Below, in pieces: positions 17,281 to 24,706 of a DNA stretch of 64,000 nucleotides. The position numbers were made by a program, and so were the translations under genes. The stretch lies in contig CALFTN010000060.1 in NCBI GenBank assembly GCA_937916395.1, forward strand, positions 7,427-71,426, in the 5' to 3' direction. Each line of letters begins with the position of its first letter. Within the stretch, counting starts at the first letter, position 1. Under the pieces are notes generated by a model. The model saw nothing but the letters and a program-made list of their open reading frames with translations. It made no database searches and was not told the DNA's origin. The stretch is from an uncultured Clostridia bacterium. Lineage in GTDB: Bacteria > Bacillota > Clostridia > Oscillospirales > Acutalibacteraceae.

Positions 17281-18016
17281 TGCATTAATTAAGGTAACAG
17301 ACCTGAAAAAACACTATAATGGTGGCGAAGTCAAAGCTCTTGACGGAGTTAACTGTGAAATCGAAAAAGGCGAGGTCGTAGTTGTTATCGGACCTTCTGG
17401 TAGCGGTAAATCTACATTCCTTCGTTCATTAAATCTTTTAGAAATTCCAACTGGTGGTCAGATTATATTTAATGGCGCAGATATTACTGCACCTAAAACG
17501 AATATAAATAAGCATCGTCAGAAAATGGGAATGGTGTTCCAGCACTTTAATCTTTTTCCTAATATGACAGTTTTAGGTAATATGACAAGTGCTCCTATAA
17601 AAATTCTCAAAAAGTCAAAAGAAGAGGCTGAAGCTAAGGCGTTAGAGCTTCTTGACAGAGTTGGGCTTAAAGACAGAGCTAATGCTTTCCCAAGTCAGCT
17701 TTCTGGTGGTCAAAAGCAACGTGTCGCTATTGTAAGAGCACTTTGTATGGAGCCTGAGGTTATGCTCTTTGACGAGCCTACTTCTGCACTTGACCCAGAA
17801 ATGGTTGGTGAGGTGCTTGAGGTTATGAAGGACCTTGCTTCACAAGGTATGACAATGGTTGTGGTAACTCACGAAATGGGCTTTGCAAAAGAAGTTGGCT
17901 CACGTGTTATCTTCTTCGATGAAGGTATAATTCAGGAAGAGGGTACACCAGAAGAAATTTTCCAGAATCCGAAAGGTGAAAGACTCAAGAACTTTCTTAG
18001 TAAGGTTCTTATTTAA
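17270..18016 (+). CDS. Amino acid ABC transporter ATP-binding protein (GlnQ type)
   Basis: A 248-residue cytoplasmic ATPase. Walker A 'GPSGSGKST' is at 41-49, the Q loop at 'VFQHFNLFP', signature 'LSGGQ' at 144-148, Walker B 'VMLFDEP' at 164-170 and the switch His at 201. The start is GTG 17270, preceded by AAAGGAGG with a 10-base gap, so translation begins inside the permease gene and is coupled to it. Sequence and position make it the energy-coupling subunit of the polar amino acid uptake system. Confidence 0.92.
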   Translation: MSDNALIKVTDLKKHYNGGEVKALDGVNCEIEKGEVVVVIGPSGSGKSTFLRSLNLLEIPTGGQIIFNGADITAPKTNINKHRQKMGMVFQHFNLFPNMTVLGNMTSAPIKILKKSKEEAEAKALELLDRVGLKDRANAFPSQLSGGQKQRVAIVRALCMEPEVMLFDEPTSALDPEMVGEVLEVMKDLASQGMTMVVVTHEMGFAKEVGSRVIFFDEGIIQEEGTPEEIFQNPKGERLKNFLSKVLI

Positions 18017-18025
18017 AAATGTAAA

Positions 18026-18064
18026 AGTGGCTGTAAAAAACTATTGTTTTTACAGCCGCTTTTT
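18026..18064 (+). terminator. Terminator of the ABC transporter operon
   Basis: A stem of about 14 bp (18026-18039 with 18047-18060, one G-T pair) and TTTT at 18061-18064. Confidence 0.8.
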
Positions 18065-18143
18065 ATAAACCCTCTTGATTTATCTCTTTATAAATGGTAA
18101 TATAAACTATATGAAAAAATGGAACTCGAAAGGGGTTTTTATT

Positions 18144-19010
18144 ATGAAAAAAAGTATTAGAATTTTATCATTGTTGCTTGTAGTATCTCTTGTGTGTGCT
18201 GTGTTTACTTCCTGTAAGCCTGCTGATACAAATGAGCCAACAACGGAAGGTGAAGAAGTAACAACAAAGAAAGAAAATACTGGTGCAAACGGAACATTAG
18301 TGGTAGGTATTGGTCCTGATTTTGACTACATTCCTTATAAATATAAAGATGGTGACAAATTAACCGGTATTAATATTGATTTTATAAATGCTGTTGCAGA
18401 TGAACTTAATATGTACGTTGATTTTGTTGAAATAAATGCACATAGCAGTCAATATAAACCAGAGAATCTTAAGGTTGATATTTTATTGAATCGCACTGAG
18501 GGCGATATTAACGATATGAAAAATGCTAAGCTTTCAAAAGCTTATGTCAGCGATATTCAGTCTGTTGTTGTAAAAGCCTCTAGTGAATTTAATCTCTATG
18601 ACGATTTTTATGCCGCTTTTGATAATGAAGGCTATCCAGTTGGCTTAAAAGACGATATTAAAATAGGTGTTAAAAAGACTACAACTGGCGATATTTATGC
18701 TTCTGCACCATTTAAAGAATGGGGCTTCGGTCAAGAAAATTTGAAAGAATACACCACAAATGACGAAATGGTAAATGCTCTTAAAAATGGCGAAGTTACA
18801 GCTATTGTAACAGACGATGAGCTTGCAAGAAATATACTTGATAAAGTAAGTGGTTTTAAAATTCTTGATTCATCATTCTATAGTGCAGAATACAGAGCTG
18901 CTGTTGTAAGCGAGGATGCTGAAAAGCAGACAGAAATTCTTGATGCAATAAATAAGCTAGTAGATAACGGCACTGCAAAGAAAATTGTTAGCAAATATAT
19001 GAAGTATTAA
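18144..19010 (+). CDS. Second substrate-binding lipoprotein, SBP_bac_3 family, normal domain order
   Basis: A 288-residue lipoprotein (Cys24 in 'VFTSC') with a Thr/Glu-rich spacer and then a periplasmic-binding-protein fold in usual order: lobe one from 'TLVVGIGPDFDYIPY' (51), lobe two from 'IKIGVKKTTTGDIYAS' (173) to the C-terminal 'AKKIVSKYMKY'. Lobe one is divergent: the canonical arginine-containing ligand loop is replaced by 'ILLNRTEGDINDMKNAKL', so its ligand may differ from that of the first binding protein. AAAGGGG precedes ATG 18144. It lies after the transporter's terminator and may feed the same permease. The GH3 gene follows after 11 bp. Confidence 0.82.
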   Translation: MKKSIRILSLLLVVSLVCAVFTSCKPADTNEPTTEGEEVTTKKENTGANGTLVVGIGPDFDYIPYKYKDGDKLTGINIDFINAVADELNMYVDFVEINAHSSQYKPENLKVDILLNRTEGDINDMKNAKLSKAYVSDIQSVVVKASSEFNLYDDFYAAFDNEGYPVGLKDDIKIGVKKTTTGDIYASAPFKEWGFGQENLKEYTTNDEMVNALKNGEVTAIVTDDELARNILDKVSGFKILDSSFYSAEYRAAVVSEDAEKQTEILDAINKLVDNGTAKKIVSKYMKY

Positions 19011-19021
19011 TAGGTGGAAAA

Positions 19022-21127
19022 ATGAATTTAGAAAAGGCAAAGCAAAAAGCAAAAGAATTAGTTTCTGAGATGACTGCAGAAGAGAAAATGAGCCAACTTC
19101 TCTATACTTCTCCTGCAATTGAAAGACTTGGTATAAACGAATATAACTGGTGGAACGAAGCGTCTCATGGTATTGCAAGGGCTGGTGTAGCAACAGTTTT
19201 TCCACATGCTATTGGTATGGCGGCAACTTTTGATAAAGAGCTTGTTAATACTGTTGCAGATGCAATTTCAACCGAGGCAAGAGCTAAATATAACAAGAGT
19301 GTTGAGTTCGGTGATAGAGATATTTATAAAGGTCTTACATACTGGGCACCAAATATCAATATTTTCAGAGACCCACGTTGGGGCAGAGGTCAGGAGACAT
19401 TCGGCGAAGACCCATATTTAACATCACAATTAGCAGTTTCTTTTATTAATGGTATTCAGGGTGACGGTGAATATTATAAAGCAACTGCTTGTGCTAAGCA
19501 CTTTGCAGTTCACTCAGGTCCTGAAAAGACTCGTCACGGCTTTGATGCAATTGCAAGTAAAAAGGATATGTATGAAACATATTTACCAGCATTTGAATAT
19601 GCAGTTAAAAAAGCAAATGTTGCAGGTGTAATGGGTGCATATAACCGCACAAATGGTGAGCCTTGCTGTGCAAGTAAAACACTTATGCAAGAAATTTTAA
19701 GAAAAGACTGGCAGTTCAAAGGTTATTACGTTTCAGACTGTGGTGCTATAAAAGATATTTGGGAATTCCACAAATTTGCTCCTACAATGAAAGAGGCGGC
19801 GGCAGTTTCGCTTAAAACTGGCTGTAACTTAAACTGTGGTGAATCTTATAAATATTTAATTGATGCTTACGAAGAAGATTTAATAACTGATGAAGATATT
19901 ACAGAAGCTGTTGAATATCTTTACACAATACGTGCGGCATTGGGTGAGTTTGAAGAAAATAGACCATATTCAGATATTGGTTATGAAAAACTTGATTCAG
20001 ATGAAAACAAAGCACTCAACTTAAAAGCGTCAGAAGAAACAATGGTTCTTCTTAAGAATGAAAATAACTTTTTACCACTCAATAAGAGTGAATATAAAAA
20101 AGTGGCAGTTGTTGGACCTAACTCAATGTCACATTTGGCACTTGAGGGTAACTACTTCGGTCATGCTTCTGAATATGTTACTTTAGCAGATGGTATCCGT
20201 CGTGAATTTACTGACTCTAAAATCTTTGTTGCAGATGGCTCACATCTTTGTAGTGAAGTTAAGAGCTCATGGGATGGTTTTGAGTACCTTTACAGTGAGG
20301 GTATGGCGGCTGCTTCTGAAGCAGACCTTACAGTTTTATGTGTTGGTCTTGACAGAACTATTGAGGGCGAAGACACAAACCATTCAAACGAATTCTCTAG
20401 CTGTGGTGATAAAAACACGCTTTACTTACCGGCTACACAAATGAAGTTAGCAGAAGCAATTTGTGATGTTACCGAAAATCTTGTAGTTGTTATTACTTGT
20501 GGCAGTGCTATTGATTTAGGCGAAAAGGTAAGAAAACACGCTAAAGCGATTATTCACGCTTGGTACCCTGGTGCATTAGGTGGTAAGGCAGTTGCTAATA
20601 TTATTACCGGTAAAGCAGTGCCTTGTGGTAAAACACCACTTACTTTCTATTACGAAACAAAAGAAATTCCATCTATGGAAGACTATAAAATGGAAAACAG
20701 AACATATCGTTTCTATAAAGACGAGCCTTTATATCCATTCGGTTTCGGTCTTTCATACACAAGCTTTTCTTATTCTGATTTTAAAGTTTTTTCAGAGGAT
20801 GACGAATTTATTAAAGCTTCTGTAAACGTTAAAAATATAGGTAACTTTGACGGTAAAGAAAAAGTTCAGGTGTATGCTGAGTTTACTGATTCAAGAACCT
20901 CTACACCAACTTATCAGCTTTGTGGAATTTCTTCTGTTGAACTCAAGAAAGGCGAAAGTAAGCAAGTGGAGCTTGAACTCGATAAATACTTTATTAAAGC
21001 AGTCCTTGAAGATGGCACGAGAGTAGAACCAGACGGCAAAATCACTCTGTTTGTCGGCGGTCATCAGCCGGATGAAGTTAGTAATAAGCTTACAGGATAT
21101 AGCTGTTTATCTGTTATGCTCAAGTAA
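19022..21127 (+). CDS. Glycoside hydrolase family 3 (beta-glucosidase/beta-xylosidase type)
   Basis: A 701-residue enzyme without a signal peptide, hence cytoplasmic. The N-terminal TIM barrel has 'YWAPNINIFRDPRWGRGQE' (108-125), 'AKHFAVHSG' (158-166) and the nucleophile Asp239 in 'YYVSDCGAI'. The alpha/beta sandwich follows from about 340, and a fibronectin III-like domain ends the protein (about 590-690). The 'WWNEASHGIARAG' and 'PRWGRGQETFGEDP' motifs point to the xylosidase/glucosidase branch. It would release monosaccharides from imported oligosaccharides. It starts 11 bp after the binding-protein gene, with AGGTGG as ribosome site, so probably shares its transcript. Confidence 0.9.
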   Translation: MNLEKAKQKAKELVSEMTAEEKMSQLLYTSPAIERLGINEYNWWNEASHGIARAGVATVFPHAIGMAATFDKELVNTVADAISTEARAKYNKSVEFGDRDIYKGLTYWAPNINIFRDPRWGRGQETFGEDPYLTSQLAVSFINGIQGDGEYYKATACAKHFAVHSGPEKTRHGFDAIASKKDMYETYLPAFEYAVKKANVAGVMGAYNRTNGEPCCASKTLMQEILRKDWQFKGYYVSDCGAIKDIWEFHKFAPTMKEAAAVSLKTGCNLNCGESYKYLIDAYEEDLITDEDITEAVEYLYTIRAALGEFEENRPYSDIGYEKLDSDENKALNLKASEETMVLLKNENNFLPLNKSEYKKVAVVGPNSMSHLALEGNYFGHASEYVTLADGIRREFTDSKIFVADGSHLCSEVKSSWDGFEYLYSEGMAAASEADLTVLCVGLDRTIEGEDTNHSNEFSSCGDKNTLYLPATQMKLAEAICDVTENLVVVITCGSAIDLGEKVRKHAKAIIHAWYPGALGGKAVANIITGKAVPCGKTPLTFYYETKEIPSMEDYKMENRTYRFYKDEPLYPFGFGLSYTSFSYSDFKVFSEDDEFIKASVNVKNIGNFDGKEKVQVYAEFTDSRTSTPTYQLCGISSVELKKGESKQVELELDKYFIKAVLEDGTRVEPDGKITLFVGGHQPDEVSNKLTGYSCLSVMLK

Positions 21128-21134
21128 ATAATAG

Positions 21135-21170
21135 TGTGGCTGGTGTGGCTGGTATGGCTAGTGTGGCTGG
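21135..21170. repeat. Nonamer tandem repeat TGTGGCTGG (four units)
   Basis: Four contiguous 9-bp units at 21135, 21144, 21153 and 21162, the third with two changes. They begin 8 bp after the GH3 stop codon. Confidence 0.85.
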
Positions 21171-21243
21171 TATTATGACAAAACTGCGTTCTTTCATTTT
21201 TTGTTTACGAAACACTTTAAATGAAATGACAAATTAAATGTGA

Positions 21244-21281
21244 CGGTCTGCCTCTCTTCGAAGAGAGGGGGACCGCCTTTT
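21244..21281 (+). terminator. Terminator-like hairpin after GH3
   Basis: CGGTC..CCTCTCTTCG pairs with CGAAGAGAGG..GACCG across 21244-21275 with a small internal mismatch, followed by CCTTTTC. Confidence 0.6.
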
Positions 21282-21472
21282 CATTAGCTTGCCTATTTTA
21301 ATATACTTTCAAGCGAGTAGAAAATTAAATTTAATTATATAGTTCATCGGGTGGTGGAGAGTTCTTTTGTTTAATGAATGATGAATATTGAATAATGCGT
21401 TGGCATTGTAATATTGTAATTTGAAATATATCATATCTTTTTAAATCGATTTTTGAAAACCGACGCGTTATA
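21282..21472. other. Gene-free AT-rich stretch
   Basis: No coding potential is seen. It holds three heptamers (aatgaat, gatgaat, attgaat) at 21373-21393 and otherwise AT-rich sequence without clear hairpins. Confidence 0.5.
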
Positions 21473-21633
21473 GCTGGCGACCACAGGTCAGCCCCTACCA
21501 TAGTTGGAGTTAATTTTTCGTTTCATTTGTAGCAAGTTAATTCATTTGGTGTGTTATAAATGAACGAATGAATTTACTCCTTTTATTGTAGGGGAAGAGC
21601 TCTGCTCTCCCGCAAGTAGTGGGAGCAATTTTT
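21473..21633. mobile_element. Palindromic MITE-like element
   Basis: The two ends are related inverted copies of the GTAGGGG palindrome family: 21473-21500 on the minus strand ('GGTAGGGGCTGACCTGTGGT') and 21588-21614 on the plus strand. Between them the arms GGAGTTAATTTTTCG.. (21506-21530) and ..ACTCC (21555-21580) are also largely complementary, so the element folds into one long hairpin. It ends with CTCCC..GGGAG and TTTTTT at 21608-21633. It has no open reading frame. Whether it was ever transposed is inference. Confidence 0.55.
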
Positions 21634-21695
21634 TATTATAATGAATTACTCGTGTGTAACGAGCTAAAAACTAACTTGTTCTACTAACAAAACTA

Positions 21696-21724
21696 TTGCT
21701 AAAACGAGAAATTTGTGTTAAACT
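21696..21724 (+). promoter_or_regulatory. Promoter of structured RNA candidate
   Basis: TTGCTA at 21696-21701, 17-bp spacer and TAAACT at 21719-21724. The expected start is within a few bases of the long closing stem that begins at 21729. Confidence 0.5.
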
Positions 21725-21940
21725 AAGGTTGCGAAACCAATTGAATATAAAAATGTGGGGCGATTTTCTTTTTTATATAAGAATAAATCACCTTATTGTT
21801 GCGTATACTCATGCTGTGAATTTGATAAAAATGCAAATTCCGTCAGTATGAGTGTGCACTATTGCCCTTTATATTGAATTGGTTTCGCGACTATCGGAGT
21901 TTGCGTTTTTTGTGCGACTGCTTCGGTGGTCGCACTTTTT
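21725..21940 (+). ncRNA. Structured non-coding RNA candidate of unknown family
   Basis: A 24-bp closing helix pairs 21729-21752 with 21868-21891 (one mismatch, one wobble). Inside it, GGGCGAT (21758-21764) pairs with ATTGCCC (21861-21867). An inner hairpin joins ACTCAT (21807-21812) with ATGAGT (21848-21853) and GAATTTG with CAAATTC. A terminator with a C-UUCG-G loop follows at 21912-21940, and a promoter precedes it. The rod with internal loops resembles 6S RNA in general shape, but I cannot confirm that or any other family. No reading frame of note is present. Confidence 0.55.
21912..21940 (+). terminator. UUCG-capped terminator of the RNA candidate
   Basis: GTGCGAC (21912-21918) pairs with GTCGCAC (21929-21935), extended by G-U pairs to a C(UUCG)G tetraloop and followed by TTTTT. 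Confidence 0.85.
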
Positions 21941-22066
21941 GTTTTTATAAGAAAAATTAATGTGGGGGGATGAAGAATAAGTTGAGAATTTTATAAATTA
22001 ACTATAAATTCCAGCTTGCTGGGGTTGAAATTGAATTAAAAAATAATTATATCAGGAGAATGTTTT

Positions 22067-23044
22067 ATGAAAAAATTTATCAGTTTATTTTTAATTTTAA
22101 GTCTTATTTTCAGCTTTGCTGCTTGTGGTGGACAAGATTCTAATGATGTAGAAATAAGTAATGTAGAAGACAGTATAAACACTGAAAAAATCGCTAAAAC
22201 ATTTGAAGTAGATAGTCAATATTGTATGCCTTTTGGAAAGGAGCCTAAGGTTCCCGAAATAGAAGAATGTACTATTTACGATACTGAAAAATATAAAATA
22301 GATTTTAAAGGTATCGAATATGTTGACGTTTTTGGTGGTGCTGTAAAAGCAAAATTTGAATTCGAAAATAAAACAGATGAAGAAGTTTCCTTTATAGATT
22401 TAGGAACTGACATCTATATTGACGGATGGAAACTTTTTGCAATTGATAGAGTTGGTGATGGAGATATTAAACCAAATTCAAAAGCTAATGTTTCTTATTA
22501 TTATCCATTTTTCCAATTTAAATTAAGGCATATTGATCATATAAACAATATTGATATTTTAAATCCTTATATTCTTGAAGATAGTTACTTTGAAGGTACT
22601 GAATTTAAAAGGGAAGTAATTTATCTTGATCCTATTAACCTAAAAACGAATGATACAGAAAAAAATTTAGATTATGTACCGGATGGAACAGTTATCTATG
22701 AAGATAAAGGTGTGAAAATGATTTTACTTGAGAATTGTTTCTATCATGATAATATATATTGTTATGTTGAAAATAATAGTGATGAGTATATTCTTGCAAA
22801 AAATTCAAATGAAATTTACGAGGAGGGGATTAGATATGATGGCGCTTCCGCTGTATTCGAAACAGTTCTACCACCTCACACGAAAGACATTTTCTTTATA
22901 GATGACCGAAATAAAGAAGTACATGTTGGCGATATTGTAAAAATAAAACCTTTAATTTATACTTATGATTTTAAAACTCAAGAATGTGGTCCTCAAAATA
23001 ATTATTTTGAGGAAGGTGAACGCTATCAAATAAACATTAATTAG
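22067..23044 (+). CDS. Lipoprotein of unknown function
   Basis: A 325-residue lipoprotein, signal peptide 1-19 with lipobox 'SFAAC' (Cys20). The mature part has two roughly similar beta-rich halves, each starting with a segment about expression of an ionic or hydrogen-bonding surface ('KAKFEFENKTDEEVSF' and 'YCYVENNSDEYIL'), recalling immunoglobulin-like or DUF-type Firmicutes lipoproteins. No catalytic motif is seen. GGAG precedes the ATG. A broken copy of its 5' end lies 27 bp downstream of its stop. Confidence 0.65.
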   Translation: MKKFISLFLILSLIFSFAACGGQDSNDVEISNVEDSINTEKIAKTFEVDSQYCMPFGKEPKVPEIEECTIYDTEKYKIDFKGIEYVDVFGGAVKAKFEFENKTDEEVSFIDLGTDIYIDGWKLFAIDRVGDGDIKPNSKANVSYYYPFFQFKLRHIDHINNIDILNPYILEDSYFEGTEFKREVIYLDPINLKTNDTEKNLDYVPDGTVIYEDKGVKMILLENCFYHDNIYCYVENNSDEYILAKNSNEIYEEGIRYDGASAVFETVLPPHTKDIFFIDDRNKEVHVGDIVKIKPLIYTYDFKTQECGPQNNYFEEGERYQININ

Positions 23045-23070
23045 TTTAAAATAGAATATAGATGATAAAG

Positions 23071-23127
23071 ATGAAAAAGTTTATTAGTTTACTTTTAATT
23101 TAAGTCTTATTTTTTACTTTGCAAAAA
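23071..23127 (+). pseudogene. Frameshifted remnant of a second copy of the lipoprotein start
   Basis: Bases 23071-23127 closely match the first codons of the gene at 22067 ('MKKFISL.LI'), but one T is missing in the TTTTAA stretch, giving a stop after ten codons. The similarity ends where the GTGATGTT repeat chain begins, so this is a decayed tandem duplicate interrupted by repeat DNA. Confidence 0.75.
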
Positions 23128-23280
23128 GTGATGTTGTAACAAGTTACAGTGATGTTTTGCAGTAGAACTGCAAAGTGATGTTAAGTTTACCATTAACTTT
23201 GTCGAAGACAAAACTTCATTGTGAAACAACTTCACTTACGAAGTGAACTTCACTTGCCGAACGGCAAACTTAGTTGCAAA
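23128..23280. repeat. Chain of GTGATGTT units, each followed by a different small hairpin
   Basis: GTGATGTT occurs at 23128, 23149 and 23175. It is followed respectively by GTAAC-AA-GTTAC, TTGCAGT-AGA-ACTGCAA and GTTAA..TTAAC (overlapping). Further short stems follow without the word: TTTGTC-GAA-GACAAA, TTCACTTACGAAGTGAA and TTGCC-GAAC-GGCAA. No reading frame is present. Confidence 0.75.
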
Positions 23281-23284
23281 AAAA

Positions 23285-23315
23285 ATCACGAATAAGCCAA
23301 AGGCTTATTCGTGAT
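23285..23315 (-). terminator. Terminator of the serine dehydratase gene
   Basis: A 14-bp perfect stem (23285-23298 with 23302-23315) and a run of T on the minus strand. The stop codon of the gene is inside the stem. Confidence 0.85.
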
Positions 23316-24510
23316 AGTTTTTTGCGAGACCACCCTCGCTCGTTTCTCTGTACTTACTAAACAAATCTCTGCCTGTTTCATACATTGTTTTAACAACAAC
23401 GTCAAACGAGATTTTTCGTGTGTGAGTAAGGAAGTTTGCAAGGTTTAAAGCATTAATTGCACGCATAGCGGCAACGGCATTTCTTTCAATACAAGGGATT
23501 TGCACAAGGCCACAAATAGGGTCACACGTTAAGCCTAAATGGTGCTCCATAGCAACCTCTGCTGCATATTCAACCTGGTCTAAATTCATATAAAAGAGGT
23601 CAGCGAGAGCTGCAGCAGCCATTGAGCAAGCTGAGCCGATTTCTGCCTGACAACCACATTCAGCACCACTTATAGAAGCGTTTGTTTTAATAATGTTACC
23701 AATAAGACCGGCAGTTGCAAGTGCATTACAAATTGCAAGGTCTGAAAATCCACGTTTTTTCTGCATATAATAGAGTACAGCCGGTAAAACACCACTTGCG
23801 CCACAAGTAGGGGCTGTAACTATTGTGCCACCACCAGCATTTTCTTCACTTACTGCAAAAGCACAAGAGCAAACAAGTCTGCTTTCTCTTGTTTCAGGGC
23901 TTTCGTCAATGTGACGTTGGTTATAAAGAATCTTTGCCTTTCGCTGAACTTCAAGACCACCAGGTAAAACACCTTCTGTTGTAAGACCACGTTCAATAGC
24001 TTGCTTCATTGTTTCCCACACTGCTGAAAGATACAAGAAAATTTCGTCACCTTCAACTTCTCTTACATACTCGTGAAGTCTCATATTCGTTTTATCACAA
24101 TAAGCTTTAATTTCTGAAAAAGTGTTAAGAGGGTAAACGTCCTGAACGGCAACAGAAGGTTGTCCCTCAATTTCTATTTTACCACCACCAACGCTGTAGA
24201 CACGCCAGAAATCAATAGATTTGTCATCCTCATCAAATGCTTCAAGAGTCATTGTGTTAGGGTGGTAAAGCTTGCTTTCATCACCATCGCCAAAAACTAC
24301 TTCTATATTTTTGTTTTTAAAAGTATCAATAATAATCTGGTCAGTCATGTGACCCTTACCAGTTTTTGAAAGTGAGCCATAAAGTGTAACTAAATAACGG
24401 CTGGCTTTCGGATTCTTTTCTAAAAATAGTTTTGAAGCGTGCTCAGGACCCATTGTGTGTGAGCTTGAAGGGCCTTTACCAATTCTGTAAATCTCTCTCA
24501 AAGATTCCAT
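23305..24510 (-). CDS. sdaA: L-serine ammonia-lyase (dehydratase), Fe-S dependent, single chain
   Basis: A 401-residue cytoplasmic enzyme converting L-serine to pyruvate and ammonia with a [4Fe-4S] cluster. The N-terminal beta-domain starts with 'GPSSSHTMGP', diagnostic of the family. The alpha domain has 'GGGTIVTAPTCGASGVLPA' and the Cys-rich 'SGAECGCQAEIGSACSM' and 'CDPICGLVQIPCIERN', which supply cluster ligands. Both domains are in one chain, unlike the split SdaAA/SdaAB form of many Firmicutes. Because the enzyme is oxygen sensitive it fits an anaerobe. GGTGAT precedes the ATG at 24510. It is monocistronic. Confidence 0.92.
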   Translation of the reverse strand: MESLREIYRIGKGPSSSHTMGPEHASKLFLEKNPKASRYLVTLYGSLSKTGKGHMTDQIIIDTFKNKNIEVVFGDGDESKLYHPNTMTLEAFDEDDKSIDFWRVYSVGGGKIEIEGQPSVAVQDVYPLNTFSEIKAYCDKTNMRLHEYVREVEGDEIFLYLSAVWETMKQAIERGLTTEGVLPGGLEVQRKAKILYNQRHIDESPETRESRLVCSCAFAVSEENAGGGTIVTAPTCGASGVLPAVLYYMQKKRGFSDLAICNALATAGLIGNIIKTNASISGAECGCQAEIGSACSMAAAALADLFYMNLDQVEYAAEVAMEHHLGLTCDPICGLVQIPCIERNAVAAMRAINALNLANFLTHTRKISFDVVVKTMYETGRDLFSKYRETSEGGLAKNYHE

Positions 24511-24646
24511 TATAAATCACCAGATTTGAAATTAATTTTTATAAAATATATTATACCAAACTATAATTATTATTTCAATGAATAAATATTTTTAGGTTAA
24601 TAAAGCCAATAAATTGTAAAATTAGAATTAAATTTTAGGTATTTTG

Positions 24647-24675
24647 TTGAAAAATACAACACAATGTGTTAAAAT
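24647..24675 (+). promoter_or_regulatory. Promoter of the beta-CASP nuclease gene
   Basis: TTGAAA at 24647-24652, 17-bp spacer and TAAAAT at 24670-24675. Confidence 0.55.
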
Positions 24676-24706
24676 TAAATCAGAAATAATATAAGGTGGT
24701 GTTCCT

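Noticed and set aside
21725..21940. Confident naming of the structured RNA as 6S RNA
   Set aside because: The rod-like shape fits only in general. I could not match the central bubble or conserved sequence and cannot run a covariance search.
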